A DNA stretch of 64,000 bases from contig NC_134521.1 of NCBI RefSeq assembly GCF_027942865.1, positions 1,564,501 through 1,628,500 on the forward strand, read 5' to 3'. Positions 42,414 through 52,562 of this stretch are shown here, one piece after another; position 1 is the first letter of the stretch; each line of letters opens with the position of its first letter. A program made the translations under genes and the position numbers. Source of the stretch: Odontesthes bonariensis (Eukaryota > Chordata > Actinopteri > Atheriniformes > Atherinopsidae). A model generated the notes under the pieces. The model did no database searches. It was not told where the DNA came from and saw only the letters and a list, made by a program, of their open reading frames with translations.

Positions 42414-42434
42414 ATGTATTTATTGTTAGTTTAA
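42414..42434 (+). promoter_or_regulatory. Six-codon upstream ORF of OR4 (MYLLLV)
   Basis: ATG at 42414, TAA at 42432-42434, one base before the receptor ATG at 42436. Length and spacing match the other four genes although four of the codons differ from OR1. This copy is the strongest evidence that the uORF itself, not just recent common descent, is conserved. Confidence 0.55.
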
Positions 42435-42435
42435 T

Positions 42436-43410
42436 ATGTCCTTTATTGATCAAACTCAGACCAACACCACCGTTGAAATTCAGTATCTGGAGCTACTGGG
42501 GATTGTGTTAATTTCCACTGTAACAACACTACTATGCTGTGTGTTTCTCTTCATTAATGGGACCATGTTGTTCACTTTGAGGAGTAAACCAGTGTTTCGG
42601 GAGACCTCTCGTTATATTCTTCTGTATAACCTTCTTTTTGCAGACACTGTGCAGTTGGCATACAGTCAGGCTATGTTTCTACTGTCTGCCTGCAGAGTAA
42701 CACTACTGTATCCTGTATGTGCTGCTATTACAGCATTCAACATTCTGTCCCACATAACCTCACCTCTCACACTGGTGGTGATGTGTATGGAGAGATATGT
42801 AGCCGTGTGCTATCCACTAAGGCACGCTGCCATTGTTACAATCAGAAACACAGGGTTGACAATTTGTGTAATTTGGTCGTTCAGTTCTCTAAATGCTGTC
42901 TCTCAGTTAAGCCTAATGTTAAATGTTCGCTTCAAAAACTTGCAGATGAAAGACTTTTGTGGCAAAGAAAGTGTCTTCCTTGATCCAAGATCTAATCTTT
43001 ATGACAAGGCATCCACTTATTCTCTGTTTGCATTAGCAGGTGTCACCGTCACTTTCTCCTATTTTGGTATCATTGTAGCAGCCAGGTCGGCTTCCACAGA
43101 CAAAGCTTCAGCCAAGAAGGCCCTTAAAACACTGCTGCTGCATCTGTTGCAGCTGGGCCTCACCATGTCCTCAACTGTACACAGCACACTGCTAAAAGCT
43201 GTGTACTCACATCTTGACCGGGTTTTAGCTGTCAGGATCCAAATTCTTATTTATATTTGTCTCATTATCCTACCTAAATGTCTGAGTTCCCTCATCTATG
43301 GTCTAAGAGACCAGACTATCAGACCTGTCCTCATGCTCACTCTCAGCTGTCGGTGCAGACGCTTTTCTATAATCTCTGTCGTCCCAGCTGACACTAAAAA
43401 CAGAACATAA
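42436..43410 (+). CDS. or131-2-like: Odorant receptor 131-2-like (OR4), most diverged copy
   Basis: 324 residues, intact, single exon. The N-terminus MSFIDQTQTNTTVEIQYLEL has the NTT site but lost the NQT site through N5D. TM2-TM4 are clearly different (AYSQAMFLLSACRVTLLYPV, AITAFNILSHITSPLTLVVM), with MERY in place of LERY, and ECL2 is two residues shorter (LNVRFKNLQMKDFCG). From SNLYDKASTY to HLLQLGL it is almost identical to OR1 at nucleotide level. The C-tail is distinct (RFSIISVVPADTKNRT). Disulfide cysteines and the TM7 PKCLSSLIYGLRD are kept. The poly(A) signal AATAAA at 43811-43816 is separated from the stop by a LINE fragment. Confidence 0.93.
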   Translation: MSFIDQTQTNTTVEIQYLELLGIVLISTVTTLLCCVFLFINGTMLFTLRSKPVFRETSRYILLYNLLFADTVQLAYSQAMFLLSACRVTLLYPVCAAITAFNILSHITSPLTLVVMCMERYVAVCYPLRHAAIVTIRNTGLTICVIWSFSSLNAVSQLSLMLNVRFKNLQMKDFCGKESVFLDPRSNLYDKASTYSLFALAGVTVTFSYFGIIVAARSASTDKASAKKALKTLLLHLLQLGLTMSSTVHSTLLKAVYSHLDRVLAVRIQILIYICLIILPKCLSSLIYGLRDQTIRPVLMLTLSCRCRRFSIISVVPADTKNRT

Positions 43411-43524
43411 CAATTCATTGCTCCGATTTCCCAACAAATTTATTCAACTTCAGTCTTCAACAGAACACATTGAAATCAGATCTGGAGATCATGCATTAAC
43501 TGTTGTGTGAACACTAATGTATAG

Positions 43525-43801
43525 ATAGAGCCTTTTCCGCTGCTGGTCCTAAACTGTGGAACGACCTTCCATTTCACATTAGACAAGCCCCTTACTGTCC
43601 ATTTTTAAAACTCGTCTTAAAACCCATTTTTATTCCCTGGCTTTTAACCCAGCATGAGACTCTGTTTCTGTTATTGTTTTAATATTGTTTTTACATTGTT
43701 CTTATGTTTTATGCCTTATATTCTGTGTTGTTATTCATGTACAGCACTTTGTTTCATCCACGGCTGTCTTAAAGGGCTTTATAAATAAAGTTGAGTTGAG
43801 T
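43525..43801 (+). mobile_element. LINE 3' end inserted in the 3' UTR region of OR4
   Basis: The frame reads FSAAGPKLWNDLPFHIRQAP-like sequence (with a base slip) followed by TRLKTHFYSLAFNP, the C-terminal end of an L2-type ORF. It has a gtacagcactttg / gctttataaataaag finish and a GAGTT tail (43789-43801). Surrounding bases align with the 3' flanks of the other receptors (gtgtgaacactaatgtat before, actcaaataaatctgt-like after), so it inserted between stop and poly(A) signal. It also adds its own aataaa at 43783. Confidence 0.75.
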
Positions 43802-44504
43802 AAAACATCAAATAAATCTGTGAATCACAGCATTATACTTTCGCCTCCTGTAATGTGTAGTCTAGTTAAACAAAGATTAAAGAAGCAAATACTTAGAAAA
43901 TAGTTCAATTTCAATAATCAGAAGGGACTCTAATACCAAACAAAATATGACATAAGATCTGGCTTCTCGTCTGTGTCTTATTTCTTGATAGTTAAGTAGA
44001 CGTACTAACTATGTTTTAACTCATAAAAACAGTGGAGGGAAGTGTTTTTTTATTTAGTTATTATTTATTTCAGTATGTGTCGGTATATGCCTTTTTTCTC
44101 TGTAGATGACTATATCTCACTTTTATCAAATTATTTTGTTCCATATACAATATTCTGATTTAATGTGTACAGGACTCTAAACTTTGCATTTATAGAAAGC
44201 AACACTTTTAAATTTACATTTGAGACGTACATGAATATGAATGATTTCCTCAGATTATTAATCCCCGGGAGGGGGGGGGGGTTATGTCAATCATGTACTG
44301 TATACCAGTATAATATAAATAGTGTACTGTATAATATATAACAGTATAATCATGTATAGTAGTAGTATAGCAACAAGTTTGATGCCAGCAAAAACTAATA
44401 TTGGACAGACACAGTACAGTCTGCACAATTGTTTCAGAAGGATGAGTCTAAAAGTCTGATGACCACAGACAGTATTGATTTCCTGTGGCGCTCTGTGGTG
44501 CACT
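43802..44504. other. 3' flank of OR4, AT-rich
   Basis: The first part is alignable with other receptor flanks (aataaatctgtgaatcac). A G-run lies at 44268-44280. An AT-rich stretch with repeated gtatagt/agtataat words follows (44290-44370). No gene was found. Confidence 0.4.
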
Positions 44505-45384
44505 TTGGCTGAATCAGTCTTTAGCTGAAGGTGCTCCTGTGGCTGACCAGCACATCATGGAGCAGATGGGAGCCATTGTCTAGGATGCTGCTTAACTTTG
44601 CCAGCATCCTTCTCTCTGACACCACCTCCAGGGAATCAAACTCCAGCCCCACAACATCACTGGCCCTCCGGATCAGTCTGTTGAGCCTGTTGGCGTCAGT
44701 CACCCTCAAAATGCTGCCCGAGCATGCAATACCATAGAAGACAGCACTGGCTACCACAGACTCGTAGAATATCCTCAACAAAGTCTGGGAGATGTTGAAC
44801 GATGTCCGTCGCTTCAGGAAATAGAGGCGACTCTGGCCCTGTCTGTAGAAGGCATCGGTGTTCTTAGCCCAATCCTGCACGATGTCCACACTGGCCCCCT
44901 GACGATAACTGGTGCCTTGGTCCTCCTCAGGTCCACAATCAGCTCCTTTGCCACATTGAGCTACAGGTGGTTAAACTCACACCAAGTGATAAAGTAGTCG
45001 TCGGCCGTCCTATACTCATCCTCATCATGTTTGCTGATACATCCATCTATTGCAGAGTCAGAGATTTTCTGAAGATGGTAGGTCTCTGGGCAATAGTTGA
45101 AGTCTGTGGTGTAGAGGAATGGCAAAAGATTGGTCCCTTGTGGAGCCCCAGTATTGCTGACCAATCTATCCGACACACAGTGTTTCAGTCACACATACTG
45201 TGCTCTGCGCATCAGGTAGTCCACAATCCAGGACACCAGCGAGGCATCCACTTGCATCACTGTCAACTTGTCACCTAATAGAGCCGGATGGATGGTGCTG
45301 AATGCACTGGAGAAGTCAACGAAGGTGACCTTCACAGTACTCGGTGGCTTGTCCAGATGAGCGTAGATCCAGTTGAGCAGGAAG

Positions 45385-45772
45385 ATTACTGCTATTTTTA
45401 CCTCCCTTCGTATCACTGCGTTCAGCCACCTAGCGATAGCCGCGCCTGTTATGGTGTTTGCTGCTCGGAGGCAGGGGACTGCTCGGTCTGCACTTCGGTC
45501 TGCTCGGTCTACACAGCAAGCAGTGATACGAAGGGAGAGAGAAATAGGGCCAAGCGATTGTGATGCAAATCTATTACTCTTTTGAACGCATATTGTTTTG
45601 AGAAGCAAAACGCTTTATTTTCGGGACCCTAGCCAACTAGCTGGACTACCTTCGTCAACGCCAAAACGAGGCTGGAACTCTGCTCACAGGACGCAGCAAG
45701 AAGATCTTCATAAATGATGTTGCTGATATGGGATGTCACACAGCTTCATGTCAAAAGAGGCAAACTGTCCCT
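45385..45772. mobile_element. Partial Kolobok-like foldback element
   Basis: Matches 51715-52050 closely (gcgttcagccacctagcgat, caacgccaaaacgaggctgg, gctcacaggacgcagcaag). It ends in ttgtccctttaa-type sequence abutting TTAA at 45773-45776. The left terminal arm is missing. It interrupts the LINE remnant within its RT region. Confidence 0.7.
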
Positions 45773-45879
45773 TTAATTACCGGGACAAATGAAGCTTCTC
45801 CATCTTGTCAGATAGGTCTGTTACATTAGATACACGCCTAAAAACAACACACCCACACAAGTTGTTTATCACATCCTAA

Positions 45880-46185
45880 GAACATGACGTGGACATTGGT
45901 TGGCCTGGTCATGTCACTAATAACTGGCCAATTACGTTCAGTCGCGAGGGAGTCCAATCTCCATATGGGGCAGACCCAGCCCAAGAAGATAAGTGTGAAG
46001 AAGATAAATATGAACTATTTCCAGAGATCAGGGCTTGTTCTGACGGAGGCCCTGCGAGGGCTCTGTCACTCCGAGTCCAGCGCTAAAATACTTTACCCGT
46101 GACCAAAATATATACTTCATCTGTGAACTGAAGATTTCTCCAGTTTGTTCTTGGGCTTCCAATGAAAGAATTGGGCTACCACATA
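45880..46185. mobile_element. LTR-like fossil fragment
   Basis: The block has an end resembling 41340-41420 (acttcat...tgttcttgggcttccaa). It may be an old solo LTR fragment; no internal genes were seen. Confidence 0.3.
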
Positions 46186-46900
46186 TATGAATGAAATTAA
46201 ATGACAAATGAAAGTGAAATGAAAAAAAATACTCTATTTAAAACATAATGCTGCAGTGTTGAATTCCTCTTTGTAAAATCAGCTCCAGGGTCTCCAGAGC
46301 AGTCCCCAGCACATAACCAACCTTTTTTATCAGGTTGTTGAGTTTCTTTGAGTTTCAGGCTCTGTTGGTGCTGCCCCATAAAAGGCTGCAAAGCAGATTG
46401 CATACCCCACAAGACTTATAGGAGATATGAAACTTCCATCTTCTTGCAGACATGAATTACCTTAGTTTTGTTAATAAGTACAGTCTGTTCTGCCTGTTTC
46501 ATCTAAATCAGTCAGTAAAGCAAGTAGATGATGGCATATTGAACCCCAGGATGATAAGCAAACTGTAGTGAGTCATGAAAAGTGTTCACTTGCTTACTGA
46601 GGTGAGCCAATGACTCACCAGGACTTTCACGATATGGGATGTTAGGGTAACTGGTCTGTAGTCACAGAGGGCAGATGGATGATATTTTTTAGGAACTGGA
46701 ACAAGGAGTCATGTCTTCCACAACACTTGAACTTTCTCCTTACTCATAATAAAGCTTGAATATATTCTGTAAAATCCTACATAGCTTTTCCGCTCAAGCT
46801 TTTAAGACCCTAGGACGGACACTATCTAGACCTGCAGCATTGTTCCAGTTTAGTCTTTCCAACTGCTTCTTTACCTAATGGCTGGAGACACACAGGCAGA

Positions 46901-47149
46901 AGGGGGAGACAGAGGCGCTCTTAGTGTATCCTGATGCAGGCAGAGATGTTGGTGAGGGTGTATTAAGATCCATGACTGAGGTGGATGGTGACATTATGGA
47001 GATGTGATGGGGAAGGTGTGAGTACAGGTAGGGTGTGAGGTCTATGTAGCTGCAGGTAGATGAGGAGTATCCTAAGTGTTATAAACAGAGCAGCGTGAAA
47101 AACACGTTCAGTTCATTCTGTGATTCCATCAGTCTGATCCTCCTTCACC
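46901..47149. other. Spacer, no gene recognised
   Basis: No ORF or repeat of note was found; the sequence is rich in gagg/ggtg words. Confidence 0.4.
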
Positions 47150-47152
47150 TTA

Positions 47153-47849
47153 AAGCTGGAGTTACAGTTGATGCGTAGCTCACGGTGCAGCCGACCCGTG
47201 ATGTCAAAATGGCGTTTCAGGCCTGGCGCTTGCCTTGAAAAGACGGCGCAGTGCGTTGTCGTGCACCAGTCAATTTTTGTAACTTGGCTACGCCGAGAAC
47301 GACAAACTGGATGGACCGATTGAGACCGGCTCAGTCAGGAGGTGTGTTTGTACAGCACCTGTACGAAACTGCAGCGAAACAGCACAGGGACCACGTAAAC
47401 TCCCAAAACTGGTGCACAGAGATTGGCAGAACTTTGGGGAAAGAGGGAGAGTTCTGTAAGAATGTGTGGAAGAAGCTACGGGACAGATACGTGAAGGCAA
47501 AGAAGAGGGCAGAGACTCCAAATGGTGATGCCGGGAGCTTCAGACCTTCACCTCTTTTCAGTGAATTGTCTTGGCTCACAAACTTCGTGAAACACAGAAA
47601 CACACAAAGCATTTCCTCTCCCAAATACTGCAGCAGCATCATTGATGACAGTGTTCCTGCTCTTCATTGTTTTCTTCTCCACTTTCGTGGTTGTATTGTA
47701 GCGTAACCTTCACGTAGCAGCGACACCTCTGTGACGGAGAAAATTGCAACTACTGCCGCATCGACTTGCGCCACTATATATAGCCGGCACGAAATCGTGA
47801 CGTCATCAACACCGCTCGCGCTAGCAGACGCAGCAACCATGCTAGAGCC
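47153..47849 (+). mobile_element. Harbinger-type element with MADF-like ORF, copy 2
   Basis: Bounded by TTA at 47150-47152 and 47850-47852. It has the same ends as copy 1 (agctggagttacagttgatg; gcaaccatgctagagcc) and the same internal cgacttgcgccactatata block. Copy 2 keeps a longer open frame. PIF/Harbinger elements normally carry a transposase plus a Myb/MADF-like DNA-binding protein; only the latter remains here. Confidence 0.75.
47311..47706 (+). pseudogene. MADF-like DNA-binding domain of a Harbinger element
   Basis: From ATG at 47311: MDRLRPAQSGGVFVQHLYET, AAKQHRDHVNSQNWCTEIGR, TLGKEGEFCKNVWKKLRDRY, VKAKKRAETPNGD. The W..EIGR.LG....CK..WK.LRDRYV.AK pattern is that of MADF domains. Usual MADF companions (a longer C-terminal part) are missing; the tail after FSELSWLTNFV loses similarity. 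It is probably not a working gene because no transposase accompanies it. Confidence 0.6.
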
Positions 47850-47872
47850 TTAAGTCCTGTGTTTGTTTTCAT

Positions 47873-48056
47873 ACGTTGAGGTCAAGTCTGTTGAGCCATC
47901 AAAGAAGGCCGCTGGGAGTGTGGCCATCCAGTGGACAGAGAAGTCAAGAAGGGTGGTTTGACCGCAGAGACAGCATCTGGCAACCAAGCTGTAATAACCT
48001 GCCCAATTGTCGGCAAAGGCCTACCGTGCACTACACAACACTACTGACAAGTGATG
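47873..48056. repeat. Upstream module of OR5
   Basis: Nearly identical to 32336-32518 before OR3. The match stops abruptly at 47873, twenty bases after the TTA of the Harbinger copy. Confidence 0.7.
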
Positions 48057-48278
48057 TAAAGGGTCTCATCTTGTACAGCACCTTTCTGGTCGAGCTGACC
48101 ACTCAAAGCTACATGCACCCATTCACTCACACAGGCTACAGATTGATACACAGGTGGATGTATTGCAGCATAGTGTGTTGATCACCATGGACACTTTGAC
48201 CACAAAATCTAGGAGTTGAACCACCAAACTTCTGATTGGCAGACGACTGCTCTTCCTCCTGAGCTATGGCCGCCCCAA
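48057..48278 (-). mobile_element. tRNA-derived SINE in the OR5 promoter flank
   Basis: The same SINE, orientation and position as before OR2 and OR3, with A box TAGCTCAGGAGG and B box GGTTCAACTCC on the minus strand and the flanking caagtgatg / caaggatg repeats. Confidence 0.85.
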
Positions 48279-48378
48279 GGATGTCATCAGAGGTGTGTGT
48301 GGTCAGAGAACAGATATAGTATGTGAGGCAAGAGTAAATCAAGCAGACCAGCTCTGCCCACTAAAATGTGCAAAAGAG

Positions 48379-48505
48379 GTATGTTGGTGGGTTTGACTTA
48401 ACAAAACTTAACAAACTCTGTCACCATTTCGGCTCTGAAGATGAAATGTTGTTGTTGCTGAAAAAAATGTTTTCTTACTATGTTGTTCTTGTGTTTTAAA
48501 TTCAG
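48379..48505 (+). other. 5' UTR intron of OR5
   Basis: Donor aagag/GTATGT at 48379 and acceptor AATTCAG ending at 48505, as in OR3. Confidence 0.65.
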
Positions 48506-48526
48506 ATGTACTTAATGTTTCTTTAA
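48506..48526 (+). promoter_or_regulatory. Six-codon upstream ORF of OR5 (MYLMFL)
   Basis: ATG at 48506 at the splice junction, TAA at 48524-48526, one base before the receptor ATG at 48528. Confidence 0.55.
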
Positions 48527-48527
48527 T

Positions 48528-49505
48528 ATGTCTTTCATTAATCAAACTCAGACCAACACCACCGCTGAGTTCCAGCGTCAGAGGCTACTATTCATTGTGT
48601 TACTTACCACTATAACAACACTACTATGCTGTGTGTTTCTCTTTGTTAATGGGACCATGTTGTTCACTTTGAAGAGTAAACCGGTGTTTCGGGAGACCTC
48701 TCGTTTTATTCTTCTGCATACCCTTCTTTTTGCAGACACTATGCAGTTGGCAGACAGTCAGACATTGTTTTTACTGTCAGCCTTGGGAGTAAAAGTGCTG
48801 TATCCAGTGTGTGCTGCTCTAACAATACTGTATAATATTCCACATGGTGTCTCTTTTCTCACACTGGTGTTGATGTGTCTGGAGAGATATGTAGCTGTGT
48901 GCTATCCACTACGGCACGCTGCCATCATCACCACTAGAAACACAGGTGTAGCTATTTTTGTGGTTTGGACCTTTAGTTCACTGAATTGTCTTATTCAACT
49001 AAGCCTGATGTTAAATGTTAGCTTTGAAGACATGAAGCGTATGCAAATGAGAGACTATTGTGGCAAAGAAAGTGTGTTTCAAAATGCAGTGTCAGATCTT
49101 TACGACAAAACATCCACTTATTCTCTGTTTGCATTAGCAGGTGTCACCGTCACTTTCTCCTATTTTGGTATCATTGTAGCAGCCAGGTCGGCTTCCACAG
49201 ACAAAGCTTCAGCCAAGAAGGCCCTTAAAACACTGCTGATGCATCTGTTGCAGCTGGGCCTCAGTATGTCCTCAAATATACACAGCACATTGATCATAGT
49301 TTTATCCACAAATCTAGACAGGGTCATAGCTGTGAACATCCAGGTCCTTCTTTATGTTTGTCTCAATATCATTCCCAAATGTCTGAGTTCCCTCATCTAT
49401 GGTCTCAGAGACCAGACTATCAGACCCGTCCTCATGCTCAATCTCAGTTGTCGGTGCAGAAGCTTATCTGTGATCTCTGTGGTCCAAACGAGTGCTAAAA
49501 TCTGA
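48528..49505 (+). CDS. or131-2-like: Odorant receptor 131-2-like (OR5)
   Basis: 325 residues, intact. The promoter, SINE and N-terminal third are nearly identical to OR3, while TM3-TM4 (ILYNIPHGVSF) and the LSLMLNVSFEDMKRMQM segment are OR2-like. A private patch in ECL2 reads VFQNAVSDLYDKTSTYSLF where OR3 has VFLNPRSNLYDKASTYFLF. MSSNIHSTL replaces MSSTVHSTL in TM6. ERY, both disulfide cysteines and the TM7 PKCLSSLIYGLRD are kept. The poly(A) signal AATAAA is at 49649-49654. The mosaic pattern suggests exchange between paralogues. Confidence 0.93.
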   Translation: MSFINQTQTNTTAEFQRQRLLFIVLLTTITTLLCCVFLFVNGTMLFTLKSKPVFRETSRFILLHTLLFADTMQLADSQTLFLLSALGVKVLYPVCAALTILYNIPHGVSFLTLVLMCLERYVAVCYPLRHAAIITTRNTGVAIFVVWTFSSLNCLIQLSLMLNVSFEDMKRMQMRDYCGKESVFQNAVSDLYDKTSTYSLFALAGVTVTFSYFGIIVAARSASTDKASAKKALKTLLMHLLQLGLSMSSNIHSTLIIVLSTNLDRVIAVNIQVLLYVCLNIIPKCLSSLIYGLRDQTIRPVLMLNLSCRCRSLSVISVVQTSAKI

Positions 49506-50275
49506 CGATTTTCCACTAAATTACCGTGAATTTGTTCATTAACAAATATTACGTCCATCTTACTCACAAAGAAAGGTTTTAAATCTAACTGTGGAAAACT
49601 CAAATGTGCAGATTTTATTCATGATGTGTGAATACTGAAATATACTCAAATAAATCTGTCATTCAAAACAATACTTGCTCCTCCTGAACTGTGCATTGTT
49701 GTGAAACACCACTTGAAATAAGTGAACCTTAATCTCATACCTGCAACATTAATCAGAAACATGTTTGCAGCAGGATTTTTTATATTAAACTAGCTGACAT
49801 AGGATCCGGCTTCTCATGTTTGTAATTTAATCCTTTACAGTTAACTTGTAATACTGTACTAACAAATCAGAATATTAAAAATAAATCAGTCTAAGTGCAC
49901 TGAACTCTGAACTGTCAGCTTCACTTTTTAAAGAAATATTAAGTTAAATATAATTCAACTTTTTAAACTACATCTAAGATACATGAAGCAATAATTGGAC
50001 ATTAACCTCAGTGTAATCTGGTCACCAGATAAACATTTTAGTGATTAAACATGGGAGTACCAAAAACAATTTGTGTAATTTACAACTGGTCACAGTTTTG
50101 TTGCTGTACAGATGATTTCTAAACTGCACTAAGAGAGAAGGGTTCAAGAATAAACTGAGAAGCATCATTTAAAATGGGAGCATATTTCTGATTAATATTA
50201 AAGAAAAGTGCTATCTGTGCCTTTAAATATAAATATAGAACAGATTCCATAATGATCATGAAGTGCAGGTCTCAA
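49506..50275 (+). repeat. Duplicated 3' flank of OR5
   Basis: Alignable with the flanks of OR1, OR2 and OR3 (agcaggattttttatatta, tcctttacagttaacttgta, gagaagggttcaagaataaa) until about 50275, with deletions relative to OR1. Confidence 0.7.
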
Positions 50276-50924
50276 AGCAAACTACTTATCTTAAATTAAT
50301 TGCATGGCTATTACTATTTCAATAATATTTTATTTATCACCTCTGATTACAATTGTTGATTTTTTCTCGATCACAAAAACAAAAATCATAATAATAAAAA
50401 TAATAACCCTAAGTAAAAAATGTTTTATCAAACATCTAAATTGATAGAAAATATATTTTTGGATTAGCTTAAACACAAGACATGTCTTATATAGCCTGAA
50501 GAGCTGTTTTCTCATAACCTCCACTTGTTTAGAGAGTATTATATAATGTTCTCTCAAGTTTGTTGTAGAAGTAAGAAAAACACTTTTGTTAATGCTTTGT
50601 GAGCCTACAATCAAACATATGGTGGCACGCAAGACTTTACAAAAACCTCCTGACAAACCCCTTAGCAAAACTGTGATGTAATGAGAATGTGTAGATTTTT
50701 CTTATAGTATTCAACAAACAATCAAAATCAGGTGATTATCTTTTGTTTTTAAATGCATTTGGGCTTTTTTCTTTCAGGTAGCATTTGGGATCATTCCTCC
50801 CCTCATGCAGTCTGAGTCAGAAGTCTGAATTCTTAGTGAATGGGTGGAGTGTTCGAGCATGTGGCTGATAGCAGCTTGCTTTCATAATTATTTATCCTCT
50901 GCATGTTTAATGTAAAATTTCTAT
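50276..50924. other. AT-rich spacer
   Basis: No gene was found. An ORF of 112 codons on the minus strand (50330-50668) has low-complexity composition and no recognised domain. Confidence 0.4.
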
Positions 50925-51327
50925 CTATCCGACGAAGCGACGGAGACCGCAGGGGCTGTGATTGGTCGGCTAACAACATCATTTCCGGAATCACTTTCCC
51001 GGTTTAGCTCCTTCCTCTCAGAACAACAACACCACCATTTCTGAAAGAGTTTACTGTGTTCAACATTTGGTCAGAATTATTTGCATTTCAACATCAACAA
51101 GCTCCAACTCCAACAACAGTCTTTCTCTCTCTCGGTCGCCATCGTTCGCTGTGAGGAGTGGAACGGAGCCGGAAGGTGAACCATTAATCAACCACTTTCA
51201 CCATCGACGTCGCCAGATTGGGTCGTCTAACGTAGCAACGCCTGCTGATCGGGAGGTGAACTGCCTTGGGTATCCGACAGCCCGACGGAGAACATCGAAA
51301 GGACGGAGAAGCATACTGAGGCCTTTA
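50925..51327 (+). mobile_element. Non-autonomous DNA transposon (Harbinger-like), copy 2
   Basis: The same family as 9644-10185, in the opposite orientation. The right end ggagaagcatactgaggcc is followed by TTA. The left end (atctatccgacgaagcgacg) pairs only partly with it. No transposase was found. Confidence 0.55.
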
Positions 51328-51474
51328 GAGACCCATGAAGCCCAGCTAACAACCCCTGTAGCATAACAGCCAGCTATAAACTTTATGTCAGCATATTGGA
51401 CAAACATCCACACTTTGTGTGTGACAGGTCCACCTGAACAAACAACATGGGCTGATAGAAATTCAGCAGCTTAA

Positions 51475-52050
51475 AGGGATAGTTCGCCTCTTTTGACTGT
51501 GTAACATCCCATATCAGCAACATCATTTCTGAACATCTTCTTACCCCCTGCTGCGTCCTGTGAGCAGAGTTCCAGCCTCGTTTTGGTGTTGATGAAGGTA
51601 GTCCGGCTAGTTGGCTGGGGTTTAAAAAATAAAGCGTCTTGCTTCTCAAAACAATATGCGTTCAACAGAGTAATACATTTGCATCACAAAATCGTTCTCC
51701 AGGAAAAAGTCAGACCTCACATCGCTTGGCCCTATTTTTGCCTCCCTTGATATCAATGCGTTCAGCCACCTAGCGATAGCCACACCTGTTACAGTGTTTA
51801 CTGCTCGGTCTGCTCTTTGGTCTGCACAGTTTACACAGCCCGTAGTGATACAAAGGTAGAGAGAAATAGCGCCAAGCGATGTGAGGTCTGACTTTGGCCC
51901 CAGCCAACTAGCCGGACTACCTTCATCAACACCAAAACGAGGCTGGAACTCTGCTCACAGGACGCAGCAGGGGGTAAGAAGATGTTCAGAAATGATGTTG
52001 CTGATTTGGGATGTCATACAGCTTCATGTCAAAAGAGGCGAACTATCCCT
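51475..52050. mobile_element. Kolobok-like foldback MITE with TTAA target duplication
   Basis: TTAA lies on both sides (51471-51474, 52051-52054). The left end AGGGATAGTTCGCCTCTTTT and the right end aaaagaggcgaactatccct are exact inverses. Pairing continues for about 150 bp per arm (gctgcgtcctgtgagcagag against ctctgctcacaggacgcagc) with small gaps, and the centre is also partly palindromic. TTAA plus the AGGGATAGTTC end fits Kolobok-type teleost MITEs. No protein is encoded. Confidence 0.8.
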
Positions 52051-52054
52051 TTAA

Positions 52055-52309
52055 TGTCCTCCTTCAAGTCATTTTTCCTACATAAACAGTTCATGTGTAT
52101 ATGTGTCAACACACAAACTCTTGCTTAAAGCATTACTGCTTACTTACGTTCAGTCAGGCATGAAAACGGGTGCAAAAGGTGAGAAGAATACAACCCCTGT
52201 AGGGGGATCTACGAGCAAGCTCCCCAGAAGAAAAAAAAATTGGACATTTTATATTTAAAAGTATCAATCTGAGAAAAATGAAGCAGTTACAGGACAGTTT
52301 GAATGTCTA
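52055..52309. other. Short spacer
   Basis: No feature was recognised; there is an A-run at 52230-52239. Confidence 0.4.
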
Positions 52310-52562
52310 ACAGTGTTGTAGTCAAGACCACCTAAACCGAGACCAAGACAAGACCAAGACCAAGACTTTGAGGGGTCGAGACTAGTGATGGCTCGATGAG
52401 GCGTCATGAAGCGTTTAGACATGTTGCCAAACTGTGTTGATGCTGTCGGTACTGTGTTGCTCAATACTGACACCTCCTGGATCTTAAAAATCATTACCGG
52501 CAACCCAGTGACAGACTCAACTGACATACTGGTTTAATGACCTAGTGTAGGCTATACAATTA

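Larger units (their letters stand above)
44505..46900 (-). mobile_element. Decayed non-LTR retrotransposon, interrupted twice
   Basis: Minus-strand pieces in order: 46900-46190 with RT sequence resembling YRPVTLTSHIVK and DSLQFAYHPGVQYAIIYLLY; then 45384-45189 with VTFVDFSSAFSTIHPALLGD; 45176-44961 with NTGAPQGTNLLPFLYTTDF; and 44889-44521 with the C-terminal FYRQGQSRLYFLKRRTSF and VVASAVFYGIACSGSIL. A Kolobok-like piece (45385-45772) and an LTR-like fossil (about 45880-46185) lie between. The family resembles Rex1/jockey-type teleost LINEs; the clade is uncertain. There are many stops and gaps. Confidence 0.7.
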
